64,000 bases of DNA from Lysobacter concretionis Ko07 = DSM 16239 (GCF_000768345.1 NZ_AVPS01000008.1:1-64000), one strand, 5' to 3'; shown: positions 46,059-58,395, numbered from the stretch's first letter. The notes: generated from the letters alone by a model not told the origin. Numbers and translations: made by a program.

Positions 46059-47438
46059 GTGTCCGGCCCCAGTCATGTCAAGGATGTTTTGATCGAGTCG
46101 CGCCAGCAACTGGTCGAGTACCTCAGCTCCGGCGCACGCGAGCGGGATGACTGGCGGATCGGCACCGAGCACGAGAAATTCGGCTTCCGGGTCGATGACC
46201 TGCGGCCGCCGACCTTCGATGGCGAGCGTGGCATCGAGGCGTTGCTCAAGGGCCTGGTCCAGTTCGGCTGGACGCCGGTGGAGGAGCATGGCCGGGTGAT
46301 CGCGCTGACCCGCGACGATGCGTCGGTGTCGCTGGAGCCGGCCGGGCAGCTGGAATTGTCCGGCGCGCCGCTGGCGACCCTGCACGAGACCTGCCGCGAG
46401 GCGTCGACGCACCTGCGCGAAGTGCGCGCGGTGGCCGAGCCGATGGGACTGGGCTTCCTCGGCATGGGCTTCCAGCCCAAGTGGCGCCGCGACGAGATGC
46501 CGTGGATGCCGAAAGGCCGCTACAGGATCATGCGCGAGTACATGCCCAAGGTCGGCACGCTCGGCCTGGACATGATGACCCGCACCTGCACCGTGCAGGT
46601 CAACCTGGACGTCGGTTCGGAAGCCGACATGGTGAAGAAGTTCCGCGTCTCGCTGGCCCTGCAGCCGGTCGCGACCGCACTGTTCGCCGACTCGCCGTTC
46701 ACCGAAGGCCAGCCGAACGGGTTCCTGTCGTACCGCTCGCACATCTGGACCGACACCGACAACGACCGCTCCGGCTTGCTGGATTTCGTGTTCGAGGACG
46801 GTTTCGGCTACGAGCGCTACGTCGATTACCTGCTCGACGTGCCGATGTACTTCATCTACCGCGAAGGTGAGGCTTCCGGACAGAATTACATCGATGCCTC
46901 CGGCCAGTCGTTCCGCGACTACATGGCCGGCAAGCTGCCGGCGCGTCCGGGCCAGCTGCCGACCCTGCAGGACTGGGCCGACCACACCACCACCGCGTTC
47001 CCCGAGGTGCGGCTGAAGAAGTACCTGGAGATGCGCGGTGCCGACGCCGGGCCGTGGAACCGGATCTGCGCGCTGCCGGCGTTCTGGACGGGTCTGCTGT
47101 ACGACGACACCGCGCTGGATGCGGCCTGGGATCTGGTCAAGGACTTCAGCCTCGCGGAGATCCACGCCCTGCGCGACGGCGTGCCGCGGCAGGCGCTCAA
47201 ACTGCCGTTCCGTGGCGGCACCGTGCTCGATCTCGCCCGCCGCGCGGTGCAGATTTCCGCCCACGGACTGGCGCGCCGCGCCCGCCTCAACGGCAACGGC
47301 AGCGACGAGTCGATCTTCCTCGGCCCACTGATGGAGCTGGTCGAGGCGGGCGAGACGCCGGCCGAGCGCAAGCTCGCGCTGTTCCATGGCGTATGGGGCG
47401 GCAACATCGACCCGGTATTCCGCGAGTTCGCGTACTGA
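46059..47438 (+). CDS. gshA: Glutamate--cysteine ligase, plant/alphaproteobacterial-type
   Basis: It makes gamma-glutamylcysteine, the first step of glutathione. The 459-residue GCS2-family protein has the ATP-grasp-like [10 protein letters not shown] (about 40), [25 protein letters not shown] (about 90) and a conserved [14 protein letters not shown] (about 180). It is unlike the E. coli GshA class. Two GTG starts compete; the one at 46059 has GAGG 5 bases upstream, so I prefer it to 46053. The next gene, ppc, begins 215 bases downstream beyond a degenerate repeat. Confidence 0.95.
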   Translation: MSGPSHVKDVLIESRQQLVEYLSSGARERDDWRIGTEHEKFGFRVDDLRPPTFDGERGIEALLKGLVQFGWTPVEEHGRVIALTRDDASVSLEPAGQLELSGAPLATLHETCREASTHLREVRAVAEPMGLGFLGMGFQPKWRRDEMPWMPKGRYRIMREYMPKVGTLGLDMMTRTCTVQVNLDVGSEADMVKKFRVSLALQPVATALFADSPFTEGQPNGFLSYRSHIWTDTDNDRSGLLDFVFEDGFGYERYVDYLLDVPMYFIYREGEASGQNYIDASGQSFRDYMAGKLPARPGQLPTLQDWADHTTTAFPEVRLKKYLEMRGADAGPWNRICALPAFWTGLLYDDTALDAAWDLVKDFSLAEIHALRDGVPRQALKLPFRGGTVLDLARRAVQISAHGLARRARLNGNGSDESIFLGPLMELVEAGETPAERKLALFHGVWGGNIDPVFREFAY

Positions 47439-47494
47439 GGCGGCCGCCGCTGGCGGAGTGATCCAAGCTCACCCGCGACTGCGTGCAACCGGAT

Positions 47495-47520
47495 GCAGGA
47501 GCGGTTTCGGCGGCCGCGAC
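47495..47520 (+). repeat. Single REP-type arm, GGAGCGG family
   Basis: GCAGGAGCGG-TTTCGGCGGCCGCGAC is one arm of the repeat seen as a full doublet at 58217-58286. No second arm is recognised before ppc; a separate 13-base palindrome GCGGAAATTCCGC follows at 47541-47553. Confidence 0.5.
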
Positions 47521-47653
47521 CAGCACGTTCCGTCCCGCGCGGAAATTCCGCCAGCAAGTAGCGACGTGCCGAGCCCGCGGGAGCGGTAAGGCCCAAGCGC
47601 GTTCCAGACGCGCAGGCACGTCCCACCGGCAGGCGCTGGGGTAGCCTTGGGCA

Positions 47654-50422
47654 ATGAGCGACCCATCCGATACCACCGACGACTCCCTGCGCACGGTCGA
47701 GTTCGCGCCGGTCGATACGCTGCTGCGCGAGGACGTGAAACTGCTGGGCGCGCTGGTCGGCGAGATCCTGGCCGAGCAACGCAGTCCGGCGTTCCTGGCC
47801 GAGGTCGAGCGCCTGCGCCGCGCGGCGATCCTGCGCCGCGAGAACGACCGCCCGGTGACCGGACTGGCCGACGCGCTGGCCGGTCACGAACTGATCCATG
47901 CCGGCGATCTGTCGCGTGCGTTTTCGACCTATTTCCAGGCGGTCAACCTGGCCGAACGCGTGCACCGCATCCGTCGCCGACGCGAGCACGAGCGCGCCGA
48001 GCACGGTGCCCAGCCCGGTGGCTTGAGGGATGTCATCGGCGCGCTGGCCGCCCAGGGCGTGGGCGTGGAGGAGTGGGCCGGGCTGCTGCCGCGGTTGCGG
48101 ATCGAGCCGGTGTTCACCGCCCATCCGACCGAGGCGGTGCGGCGGGTGCTGCTGCACAAGGAGCGCGAGATCGTGCGCAGCCTGGTCAACGACATCGACC
48201 GTGGCCGCACACCGACCGAGCGCCGTGCCGATCGCGGCCGCATGCGCATGGCGCTGACCGCCAGCTGGCAGACCGTCGAGGCACCGGCCGCCAAGCCCAG
48301 CGTCGCCGACGAGTTCGAGCACGTCGGCTTCTACCTGTCGGAGGTGTTGTACCGGGTGCTGCCGGTGTTCTTCGAGGTGTTCGAGACCGCGCTGCGCGAG
48401 CAGTACGGCGACGCCCTGGCGCTGCCCGACGTGCTGGGTTTCGGCAGCTGGGTCGGTGGCGACATGGACGGCAATCCGAATGTCGGTGCCGACACCATTG
48501 CCGCGACCCTGGCCGGGCAACGCGCGCTGGTGCTGGCCGCGTACCGGCGCGATATCGACCGGCTGGCCGACCTGTTGAGCCAGTCGCTGAGCCGGGTGGA
48601 TTTCAGCGATGACGTCCTGCAGCGCATCGCGCAGTACCGCGAACTGCTGCCGCAGGCGGCCGCCAGACTGCACCCGCGCCACGCCGACATGCCATACCGC
48701 AACCTGCTCACGCTGATGGGCGCGCGGTTGCGGGCGACCAGCCACGACGAGGCGGCCGGCTATCCGGACGCGGCGGCGTTCGTGGCCGACATCGAATGCA
48801 TCCACGCCAGCCTGCTGGCCCATCGCGGCGAGTACGCCGGGGATTTCGTGCTGCGCCGGCTGCTGCGGCGCGCGCGCTGTTTCGGCTTCCACCTGGCCAG
48901 CCTCGACCTGCGGCAAGACTCGGCGATGCACGATCTCGCCCTGGCCGGCCTGCTGGGCGATCCGCAGTGGGAGGCGCGCGATCCGGCCGACCGTGCGGCA
49001 CGGCTGCACGGGCTGATCGACGGTCATACCGCGCCGGTGGATGCGGACCACGCAGAAGCGCGCGCAACGCTGGAGGTCTTCCGCGCCGTGGCCCGGCTGC
49101 GCCCGCGCTACGGCGACCGTGTGTTCGGTCCGTACATCGTCAGCATGAGCCGCAGCGCCGCCGATGCCTTGGCGGTGCTGGCGCTGGCGCGCATCGCCGG
49201 TTGTGTGGAGCCGGGCGATGACGGCGATGTGGTGCCGCTGGACGTCGCGCCGCTGTTCGAGACGGTGGCCGACCTGGAGGCCGCGGCCGACACCATGCGC
49301 GCGTTGTTCGACGACCCGGTCTACCGCACGCACCTGGCCGCGCGCGGTCACCGACAGGTGGTGATGCTGGGCTATTCCGACAGCGCCAAAGACGGCGGCA
49401 TCATCGCCTCGCGCTGGGCGCTGCAGCAGACCCAGGTCGCGTTGACCGCGCTGGCCCAGGACAGCGGCGTGCGGATCGTGTTCTTCCACGGCCGTGGCGG
49501 GTCGGCCAGTCGCGGCGGCAGCAAGACCGAGCGGGCGGTGATCGCCGCGCCGCGCGGCTCGGTGGACGGCGTGCTGCGCCTGACCGAGCAGGGCGAGGTG
49601 ATCCATCGCAAGTACGGCATCCGCGCGCTGGCGCTGCGCAACCTGGAGCAGGCCACCGGCGCGGTGCTGCGCACGACCCTGCGCCCGCGTCCGCCCGAAC
49701 CGCGCGCGCCGCGCTGGAAGCAACTGGCCGCCGAGCTCGCGCGCGATTCCAGTGCCCACTACCGCGCGCTGGTCCACGAGCATCCGGATTTTCCCGCGTA
49801 TTTCCGTGCGGCCACGCCGATCGACGTGATCGAGCGCCTGCGGATCGGTTCGCGTCCGGCCAAGCGCATCGGCACTGGCGGGGTGGAATCCCTGCGCGCG
49901 ATTCCGTGGGTGTTTTCCTGGGCCCAGAACCGTTCCGGGCTGACCGCCTGGTACGGCGTCGGCACGGCGCTGGAGCGTGGCCTGGCGCTGCATGGTCGCG
50001 ACGCCTACGCCGAGATGGTGCGCGACTGGCCGTTCTTCGCGACCCTGGTCGACGATGTCGAGATGGTGCTGGCGAAGTCCGACCTGGGCATCTTCGAATG
50101 CTATTCGCGACTGGCCGCGGACCTGGCGTCGGCCTCGGGCCGGCCCGATCTGCATGCGCAGATGCACCCCGGCATCGTCGCCGAGTTCCGGCGCACGCGC
50201 GCTGCGGTGCTGGCGATCAAGGGCGAGGACGAGCTGCTGGCAGGCGACCTGCGCCTGCGGCAGTCGATCCGCCTGCGCAACCCGTATGTCGATCCGATCA
50301 GCCTGTTGCAGGTCGACCTGCTGCAGCGCTGGCGGGCCGGTGACCGCAGCGACGATGGGTTGCTGCAGGTGCTGATGGCGACCGTGAACGGCATCGCCGC
50401 GGGGATCCAGAACACCGGTTGA
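47654..50422 (+). CDS. ppc: Phosphoenolpyruvate carboxylase
   Basis: It makes oxaloacetate from PEP and bicarbonate, an anaplerotic step. The 922-residue enzyme has the first catalytic His in FTAHPTEAVRR (about 152), GFGSWVGGDMDGNPNV, GYSDSAKDGGI (about 575), FFHGRGGSASRGG (about 610) with the mobile-loop glycine run, and the C-terminal IQNTG needed for activity. All family hallmarks are intact. It begins with ATG at 47654 and converges with maeB, whose product works in the opposite direction at the same metabolic node. Confidence 0.97.
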   Translation: MSDPSDTTDDSLRTVEFAPVDTLLREDVKLLGALVGEILAEQRSPAFLAEVERLRRAAILRRENDRPVTGLADALAGHELIHAGDLSRAFSTYFQAVNLAERVHRIRRRREHERAEHGAQPGGLRDVIGALAAQGVGVEEWAGLLPRLRIEPVFTAHPTEAVRRVLLHKEREIVRSLVNDIDRGRTPTERRADRGRMRMALTASWQTVEAPAAKPSVADEFEHVGFYLSEVLYRVLPVFFEVFETALREQYGDALALPDVLGFGSWVGGDMDGNPNVGADTIAATLAGQRALVLAAYRRDIDRLADLLSQSLSRVDFSDDVLQRIAQYRELLPQAAARLHPRHADMPYRNLLTLMGARLRATSHDEAAGYPDAAAFVADIECIHASLLAHRGEYAGDFVLRRLLRRARCFGFHLASLDLRQDSAMHDLALAGLLGDPQWEARDPADRAARLHGLIDGHTAPVDADHAEARATLEVFRAVARLRPRYGDRVFGPYIVSMSRSAADALAVLALARIAGCVEPGDDGDVVPLDVAPLFETVADLEAAADTMRALFDDPVYRTHLAARGHRQVVMLGYSDSAKDGGIIASRWALQQTQVALTALAQDSGVRIVFFHGRGGSASRGGSKTERAVIAAPRGSVDGVLRLTEQGEVIHRKYGIRALALRNLEQATGAVLRTTLRPRPPEPRAPRWKQLAAELARDSSAHYRALVHEHPDFPAYFRAATPIDVIERLRIGSRPAKRIGTGGVESLRAIPWVFSWAQNRSGLTAWYGVGTALERGLALHGRDAYAEMVRDWPFFATLVDDVEMVLAKSDLGIFECYSRLAADLASASGRPDLHAQMHPGIVAEFRRTRAAVLAIKGEDELLAGDLRLRQSIRLRNPYVDPISLLQVDLLQRWRAGDRSDDGLLQVLMATVNGIAAGIQNTG

Positions 50423-50451
50423 GTGCGCCGGACATGGCGGACCCGGAGGCA

Positions 50452-50475
50452 CCGGCCCGGCATGCACCGGGCCGG
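50452..50475. terminator. GC-rich stem-loop between ppc and maeB
   Basis: CCGGCCCGG (50452-50460) and CCGGGCCGG (50467-50475) form a 9-bp stem with a 6-base loop in a 64-base convergent gap. No T-run is present, so termination may be factor-dependent. Confidence 0.4.
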
Positions 50476-50486
50476 CGATGCGGCAC

Positions 50487-52766
<2,280 letters not shown>

Positions 52767-53182
52767 TGCGGGCGCGTGGCGAAAGGGACCTCCGATTCTA
52801 TCCGTCTGCGACCGCTTGGCCACCGGCCGGAGGCTGGCCTTCCATGGGGCATGGCTACGGAAGGTCATGTTGCGACCGTTTGCCGGCTGCCAACGAGTTG
52901 TCGCGGATGCGCGATCTGGCGGCGACGGCCTGGTGCGCGGGCACTGTTGGCCTGCCCGCCGGGATTTTCCATGTGTCCCGCCGCCATGTCGATGCCGACG
53001 GACCGGTCGCCACCGAAGCCGCGCGCCGCGCGGGAAAGCCGGTGCGCAGCGCCCACATCAAGGCGCCGGGGCAGATGCACTTGCCGGAAGGGCTGCTTGG
53101 CCACGGCCCAACCAACGGGACTTGCCCGTGATGGCGAATACGCGTCTGATCACCTGTCGCAAAAAGCAGGGGAAGAAACCAG
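52767..53182. other. 416-base gap between maeB and gltS
   Basis: Two overlapping plus-strand frames run through this divergent region, but neither has a recognisable domain, consistent codon pattern or clear ribosome site. I see no repeat or riboswitch. It must hold both divergent promoters. Confidence 0.5.
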
Positions 53183-54382
53183 GTGCTTCAACTTGACGCG
53201 GTGGAAACGGTCGCCCTGGGCGGCCTGGCTCTCCTTGGTGGGTACGCGCTGTGCCGCGCCATTCCTTTTTTGCGGCGCTACAACATTCCCGAGCCGGTGG
53301 TGGGCGGGTTGGTCGTCGCCCTGATCGTGCTGTTCGCCCACCGGCAGGGCACCACGCTGTTCGAGCTGGACACCTCGCTGCAGACGCCGCTGATGGTGGC
53401 GTTCTTCACCACGCTGGGCGTCAACGCGAGCATTTCGCTGATGCGGGTCAGCGGTCGCCAGGTGGGCATCTTCCTGGCGCTGGCGACCGGCTTTGCGGTG
53501 CTGCAGAACGTGATCGGACTGGGCGTGGCGTCGCTGTTCGACCTGCACCCGCTGTTCGGCGTGCTGGTGGGCTCGGCGACGATGGCCGGCGGGCCTGCCA
53601 CCGGCCTGGCGTTTGCGCCGCTGTTCGAGGAGGCCGGGCTGGTGGGCGCGGAGTCGATCGCGATCACCTCGGCGATGGCCGGCATCGTGGCCGGCGGGCT
53701 GATCGGCGGGCCGGCGGCGACCGTGCTGATCCGGCGCTGGCGCCTGAAGACGCCGGGCGACCATCCAGTCGAGGTGGCGGACCCGACCGAGATCGTGCTG
53801 GAGCCGGGGCAAAGCGAGGCGCAACGGGAGTTCGGTGCGCTCAAGAGCATCGTCTTCATCCTCGTGGCGATGTGGCTGGGCGCCTGGATCGGCAAGGGCT
53901 TCGCGGCGCTGGGCCTGACCCTGCCGGCCTACATCGGCGCGATGCTGGTCGGTGCGGCGGTGCGCAACATCGACGACGTCACCGGCTGGATCGGCCTGTC
54001 GGTGCCCACCGTCGAGCTGATCGGCAACGTCAGCCTGGCGTTGTTCCTGTCCATTGCGCTGATGAACCTGAAACTGTGGGAACTGGCCGGCATGGCGGTG
54101 CCGCTGGCGTTCAACCTGTTCGTGCAGGCGGCGGCGGTGGTGGCGTTCTGCGTGGTCGTGTTCCGTGCGATGGGCAAGGACTACGACGCGGCGGTGATGG
54201 GCGGCGGCTTCGTCGGCTTCATGCTCGGCACCTCGGCCAACGCGATCGCGGTCATGCGCACGCTGGTGCTGCGTTACGGCTCGGCGCCGCGTGCCTTCCT
54301 GGTCGCGCCGCTGGTGGGGGCGTTCTTCATCGACTTCAGCAACGCCCTGATCATCACCGGCTTCATGAACTTCCTGAAATAA
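53183..54382 (+). CDS. gltS: Sodium/glutamate symporter
   Basis: This 399-residue inner-membrane protein of the ESS family imports glutamate with sodium. It has about ten helices and two inverted halves. The pore-loop motifs GSATMAGGPATGLAF (about 132) and GGGFVGFMLGTSANAIAVM (about 336) are the duplicated family signatures; IPEPVVGGL (about 35) is also typical. The start is GTG at 53183, with a purine-rich GGGGAAGAAA about 10 bases upstream. dadA follows 60 bases downstream on the same strand. Confidence 0.95.
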   Translation: MLQLDAVETVALGGLALLGGYALCRAIPFLRRYNIPEPVVGGLVVALIVLFAHRQGTTLFELDTSLQTPLMVAFFTTLGVNASISLMRVSGRQVGIFLALATGFAVLQNVIGLGVASLFDLHPLFGVLVGSATMAGGPATGLAFAPLFEEAGLVGAESIAITSAMAGIVAGGLIGGPAATVLIRRWRLKTPGDHPVEVADPTEIVLEPGQSEAQREFGALKSIVFILVAMWLGAWIGKGFAALGLTLPAYIGAMLVGAAVRNIDDVTGWIGLSVPTVELIGNVSLALFLSIALMNLKLWELAGMAVPLAFNLFVQAAAVVAFCVVVFRAMGKDYDAAVMGGGFVGFMLGTSANAIAVMRTLVLRYGSAPRAFLVAPLVGAFFIDFSNALIITGFMNFLK

Positions 54383-54442
54383 AGGCGCGCTGAGCGATGT
54401 GCCGACGATTTTCCCTCCCACCATCTGCCGGGTCCGCACGCC

Positions 54443-55660
54443 ATGGATGACACCGCTGTCGACCTGACCGTGCTGGGTGCCGGTGTGGTCGGCGTGGCCA
54501 CGGCGTATGCCGCGGCCCGGCGTGGCCTGTCGGTGCGGATCGTGGAGCGCGCATCCGCGCCGGCGCTGGGCGCGTCGTTCGCCAACGGCGGACAGCTGAG
54601 TTACGCCTACACCGAAGCCATGGCCAGCCCGTCGCTGTGGGCAAAGCTGCCCGCGGTGGCGCTGGGCAGGGATCCGGCACTGCGCCTGCAGTGGTCGCTG
54701 GATCCCGACTTCTTCCGCTGGGGGCTGTCGTTCCTGCGCAACACCGGTGCCGGCCAGTTCCAGCGCAACACCCTGGCGGTGCTGCGGCTGGCGCTGGAAT
54801 CGCGCACTGCGATGGCCGCCCTGCTGGACCGTCATCCGCTCCGGTTCGACCACCTTGCGCCCGGCAAGATGCACCTCTACCGCGATGCCAAGGCGTTCGC
54901 GGCGGCCCGGACGATGGTGGACATCAAGCGCGCGCACGGCGTGGAGCAGCACGTCCTGAGCGCGTCCGAGGCGATCGCGATCGAACCGGCGCTGGCCGAC
55001 GCCACGGGGCTGATCGGAGTGATCCATTCCCCGACGGAGGAGGTGGGTGACACGCACCGGTTCTGCGAGGAACTGCTCGCGGTCCTGCGGGAGCAATATG
55101 GGGTGCGCACGGATTTCGACTTCGATGTCGCCCGCGTCGAGGAAACGCCGCAGGGCGTGATGCTTACCGCCCGGGATGGCCAGCAGCGGACATCGCGCTC
55201 GCTGGTGGTGTGTGCCGGCGTGCAGGCGGTCTCGCTGGCGAAACAACTCGGGGTGTACCTGCCACTGATGCCGATGAAGGGCTACTCGCTGACCGCTCCA
55301 CCGGGCGGGAACGCTCCCTCGGTCAGCATCACCGACACCGACCGCAAGATCGTGTTCTGCCGGCTCGGCGGCAGGATGCGGATCGCCGGAATGGCCGAGG
55401 TCGGCAATCACCGGGTGGACGTCGATCCGGCGCGGTCGAAGCAGCTGATCGCGATGGCGCGCGCGTCGCTGCCGGACGCCGCGCGCTACGACGCGATCGA
55501 AAGCCTGTGGGCCGGTCTGCGGCCGATGACGCCGGAATCGGTGCCGATCATCCGCCGCGAGCGCGGCAACATCGCCTTCAACGTGGGTCACGGAATGCTC
55601 GGCTGGACCCTGGCGATGGGCGCCGGCGAGCGGGCGGTCGCGTTGTTGCTGGATCAGTAA
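54443..55660 (+). CDS. dadA: D-amino acid dehydrogenase
   Basis: This FAD-dependent membrane-associated enzyme deaminates D-amino acids and feeds electrons to the quinone pool. In the 405-residue protein, the Rossmann fingerprint VLGAGVVGVATAYAAARRG (about 10) is followed by the VERA segment, FANGGQLSYAYTEAMASP (about 45), MPMKGYSLTAP (about 275) and the C-terminal HGMLGWTLAMGAGER (about 382) that closes the flavin site. It is probably co-transcribed with gltS. Other DAO-family dehydrogenases share these features, so substrate preference is by similarity only. Confidence 0.9.
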   Translation: MDDTAVDLTVLGAGVVGVATAYAAARRGLSVRIVERASAPALGASFANGGQLSYAYTEAMASPSLWAKLPAVALGRDPALRLQWSLDPDFFRWGLSFLRNTGAGQFQRNTLAVLRLALESRTAMAALLDRHPLRFDHLAPGKMHLYRDAKAFAAARTMVDIKRAHGVEQHVLSASEAIAIEPALADATGLIGVIHSPTEEVGDTHRFCEELLAVLREQYGVRTDFDFDVARVEETPQGVMLTARDGQQRTSRSLVVCAGVQAVSLAKQLGVYLPLMPMKGYSLTAPPGGNAPSVSITDTDRKIVFCRLGGRMRIAGMAEVGNHRVDVDPARSKQLIAMARASLPDAARYDAIESLWAGLRPMTPESVPIIRRERGNIAFNVGHGMLGWTLAMGAGERAVALLLDQ

Positions 55661-55696
55661 AAGGCGTTCCCCGGCAGCGGTTCCCGTCGAATCCGA

Positions 55697-56965
55697 TCAG
55701 ATATCCGCGAAACCCGTGTCCTCGATCGTGTCCAGCCGGATCTGGTTGGCGAACAGCGAGAACGCGAGCATGCCGGCCAGGCCGTTCGCGCGGGCGACCC
55801 AGGTCGGCAGCCAGCGCGGCGGGTGCAGTACGCCGGACTCGAACAGCGGCGCCAGCCGCTGCACGTCGCCCAGGGTCATCTTGCCGGCGAACAGCCAGCG
55901 GCACAGGCGCAGCTGGCGTTGGCGCAGGGCCCAGCGGAAGAAGGTGTGCACGCCGATCAGGCCGCGCAGGTAGACGGTGTCCTTGGTGAATGCGTCGCCG
56001 CCGCCGGTCGGCACGCCGCGGAACACGCGCTGGGCGGAAGCGAAGCCCTCCTGCGGGGTCTGGCCGGCGTCGAGGAAGAAACGGAACACCTCGATGAAAT
56101 CCGCGCCTTCCAGCGCGCGGGCGATCGCCTCGATGCGCAGGCTGAGCCGCTTCATCCGGGCGATGTCAATCGTGCCGGTGATCTGCTCGGCGAACGTGGC
56201 CAGGCCTTCCTGGGTCGCGGTGGTGCGCGGCGAAGCCAGCGCCAGGCTGCCCAGCACCGGTTGTTCGCGGCCGTTGAGCGCGCTCAAGGAGTGCACGAAT
56301 GCCTCGTGCTGGAGCAGTTGCTGGCGGTCGTAGTCGGTGAACGCGGCGCCGCTGCGCAGGCGGATCCGGGTCGCGCCGGCGGCCGCCTTGGCGATCAGGT
56401 CGGGATCGAGCACGACCTCGATCCGGCGTTCGTTGAAATAGTCGTCCAGGTCCCGCTGCAGCTGCAGTTGCAGCGCGGTGGCGGAAATCTCGACCTGCTC
56501 GGCGGGGGAGACGAGCTCGCGGTTGAACTGGTCGGCGATGCCGATGAAGTGCTGCGCCGCCACGCGTGCGCTGGGGCCGTTGCCGGGCAGGGCGGCGTCG
56601 GGATCGCCGTACAGCTGCCGCGACAGGCCGGTGACCGCGCCGGTGCCCAGGGCCTCGCACAGGCGCGCGGCGGTTTCCCAGCTGCCGGTGGCGTCGATCA
56701 GGTACTGGCCCAGCGGGTGGTCGGGATCGGCCTGGCGGGCGATGGCGGCCAGTTCGGCGCGGGCCTCGCCGAAGTCGTGGCGCGGGTAGGCCACCTGCGG
56801 CAACCGCTCGACGCCGCGGGCGTGGTCGGCCAGGAACGCGGTCGCGTGCGCGGCCGGCCAGCTGGCGAGGGTCAGCACCTTGATCCCGCCCGCCGCCCGC
56901 ACCATGCGCTCGTCCAGCGCGGCGTGGTGGGCGATGTCGGGGTCAGTCTTCCCCGTAGTCATCAT
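55697..56965 (-). CDS. Flavohemoglobin expression-modulating QEGLA motif protein
   Basis: This 422-residue DUF1704-type protein has the name-giving QEGLATFAEQITG (about 255), with an upstream HEAFVHSLSALNGREQP (about 208) resembling a zinc-metalloprotease HExxH-like site, and a later FRGVPTGGGDAFTKDTVYLRGL segment. The start is one of two adjacent ATGs (56965 or 56962). It overlaps the 3' end of rsgA by about 23 bases, so the two are coupled. The family was named for an effect on flavohemoglobin expression; the biochemical function is unclear. Confidence 0.88.
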   Translation of the reverse strand: MMTTGKTDPDIAHHAALDERMVRAAGGIKVLTLASWPAAHATAFLADHARGVERLPQVAYPRHDFGEARAELAAIARQADPDHPLGQYLIDATGSWETAARLCEALGTGAVTGLSRQLYGDPDAALPGNGPSARVAAQHFIGIADQFNRELVSPAEQVEISATALQLQLQRDLDDYFNERRIEVVLDPDLIAKAAAGATRIRLRSGAAFTDYDRQQLLQHEAFVHSLSALNGREQPVLGSLALASPRTTATQEGLATFAEQITGTIDIARMKRLSLRIEAIARALEGADFIEVFRFFLDAGQTPQEGFASAQRVFRGVPTGGGDAFTKDTVYLRGLIGVHTFFRWALRQRQLRLCRWLFAGKMTLGDVQRLAPLFESGVLHPPRWLPTWVARANGLAGMLAFSLFANQIRLDTIEDTGFADI

Positions 56966-58133
56966 CGGGCCGCGGCAGTTGCCGGGAGGGTTTGCCGGAC
57001 GTCCTGCCTGCTGGCTTCGCGACCACTTTTTTTCCAGCGGTCTTGGCGGGTGGCGTGGCGGCGATGTTCTGGGCGCGGCGCGCGGCGAGTTTCCCGGCGG
57101 CGCCGGCGACCTCCTCTTCCAGCTTGAGGTAGTTGGCGAAACGCCGCGGGTCGAGTTTCCCGCCTTCGATCGCGGCACGGATCGCGCAACCGGGCTCCTG
57201 CGCGTGCCGGCAGTCGCGGAACCGGCAGTGCGCGGCCAGTGCCTCGATGTCGCTGAAGTTTTCGGCGACATCCTCCTCGCCGGTCGGTTTCAGCTCGCGC
57301 ATGCCGGGGGTGTCGATCAGGCAGGCGCCAGTGGGCAACGGGATCAGCGCGCGGTGGGTGGTGGTGTGGCGGCCGCGTTCGTCGCTCTCGCGCACCGCGC
57401 CGGTTTTCATGCGCTCGTGGCCGAGCAGGGTGTTGGTCAGCGTCGACTTGCCCGCGCCCGAGCTGCCGACCAGCACCGCGGTGGTGCCCGGGCGCAGCCA
57501 CGGATCAAGCGCGGCGACGCTGTCGGGATCGCGTGCATTGACCGCGCGTATCGCGACGTCCTGCGCCGCCAGATCGATCAGCGCTTCCAGCGAGCCGGCC
57601 ACGTTTTCGGCTTCGTCGGCCTTGGTCAACACCACCACGGGTTCCGCGCCGCTGCCGCTGACCAGCAACAGATAGCGCTCGATCCGGCGCGGGTTGAAGT
57701 CCGCATCCAGCCCGCAGACCACGAACACGGTGTCGACGTTGGCCGCGATCAGCTGCTGGCTGTAATGCTCGCCGGCGGCGCCGCGCTTGATCGCGCTGCG
57801 GCGCGGCAGCAGGGCGACGATCTGGTCCGGGGTGTTGACGGTGCCGGCCGGTGCCGGCTCCACCAGCACCCAGTCGCCGACCCCGGCGCGCTGCTCGGCC
57901 GGGGTCGCGCCCTTTTTGTAGCTCGGTGCCCGCTGCCATTCCGGGGGCGACTCCACCGGCGAGCTGTGGTCCGGCCCGTCGGCGACGACGTAGCCGCTGC
58001 GGTGCTGTTCGACCACCCGCGCCGGATGCGCGGCGGGGAAGCGGGCCAGCATCTCGCGCCATTCCGCCACCGCCGGCCGGCCGTCGTCGTCAAGCGGCCA
58101 GCCAATCGCCTGCAGGGCGCGGTCGGGGTTCAC
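56943..58133 (-). CDS. rsgA: Small ribosomal subunit biogenesis GTPase RsgA
   Basis: This circularly permuted GTPase helps mature the 30S decoding centre. The 396-residue protein has an N-terminal OB fold, then G4 VLTKADEAEN (about 215), G1 GSSGAGKSTL (about 272), G3 DTPGMRELK (about 325) and the zinc knuckle CRFRDCRHAQEPGC (about 350). A Lys/Pro/Ala-rich tail of about 45 residues ends in acidic DDDYGED. The start is GTG at 58133 (VNPDRALQAIGWPL); the frame upstream is in repeat DNA. No strong ribosome site is visible. It overlaps the QEGLA gene. Confidence 0.92.
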   Translation of the reverse strand: MNPDRALQAIGWPLDDDGRPAVAEWREMLARFPAAHPARVVEQHRSGYVVADGPDHSSPVESPPEWQRAPSYKKGATPAEQRAGVGDWVLVEPAPAGTVNTPDQIVALLPRRSAIKRGAAGEHYSQQLIAANVDTVFVVCGLDADFNPRRIERYLLLVSGSGAEPVVVLTKADEAENVAGSLEALIDLAAQDVAIRAVNARDPDSVAALDPWLRPGTTAVLVGSSGAGKSTLTNTLLGHERMKTGAVRESDERGRHTTTHRALIPLPTGACLIDTPGMRELKPTGEEDVAENFSDIEALAAHCRFRDCRHAQEPGCAIRAAIEGGKLDPRRFANYLKLEEEVAGAAGKLAARRAQNIAATPPAKTAGKKVVAKPAGRTSGKPSRQLPRPDDDYGED

Positions 58134-58216
58134 GGAGCGTGCTGGAATCGGGGCATGGCGCGATTCTACATAGCGGACGGGTGCCTGCTTCCGGTCCAAC
58201 GGGGACTTCCCTGGTC

Positions 58217-58286
58217 GCAGGAGCGGCTTTGGCCGCGATCGGGAATCGTTCGCCCGCGCCAACTCCCGATCGCGGCTGAAGCCGCC
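58217..58286. repeat. REP doublet, GGAGCGGCTTTGGCCGCGA family
   Basis: The left arm 58217-58244 (GGAGCGGCTTTGGCCGCGAT core) and the right arm 58264-58286 (TCCCGATCGCGGCTGAAGCC) are imperfect complements; each arm is a hairpin of its own. It is a relative of, but distinct from, the GGAGCGACGT family. Confidence 0.75.
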
Positions 58287-58322
58287 CTGCACGCGAGCCA
58301 AACACCCTGCAACGTGCTCCCG

Positions 58323-58395
58323 GCAGGAGCGACGTGAGTCGCGACAGCACGGCGAAATCGGATGCCAGTGCATTCGCGACTCACGTCGCTCCTGC
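58323..58395. repeat. REP doublet (REPIN), GGAGCGACGT family
   Basis: This is a perfect 22-base inverted repeat: 58323-58344 (core GGAGCGACGTGAGTCGCGA) and 58374-58395. It is 94 bases upstream of the alaA start. Confidence 0.88.

Noticed and set aside
46919-50467. A 1182-codon minus-strand frame opposite ppc
   Set aside because: The opposite strand encodes a complete PEP carboxylase. The antisense protein is rich in R, H, Q and G and has no motif.
53150-55591. An 813-codon minus-strand frame opposite gltS and dadA
   Set aside because: It spans two clearly coding genes in antisense and has only charged low-complexity sequence.
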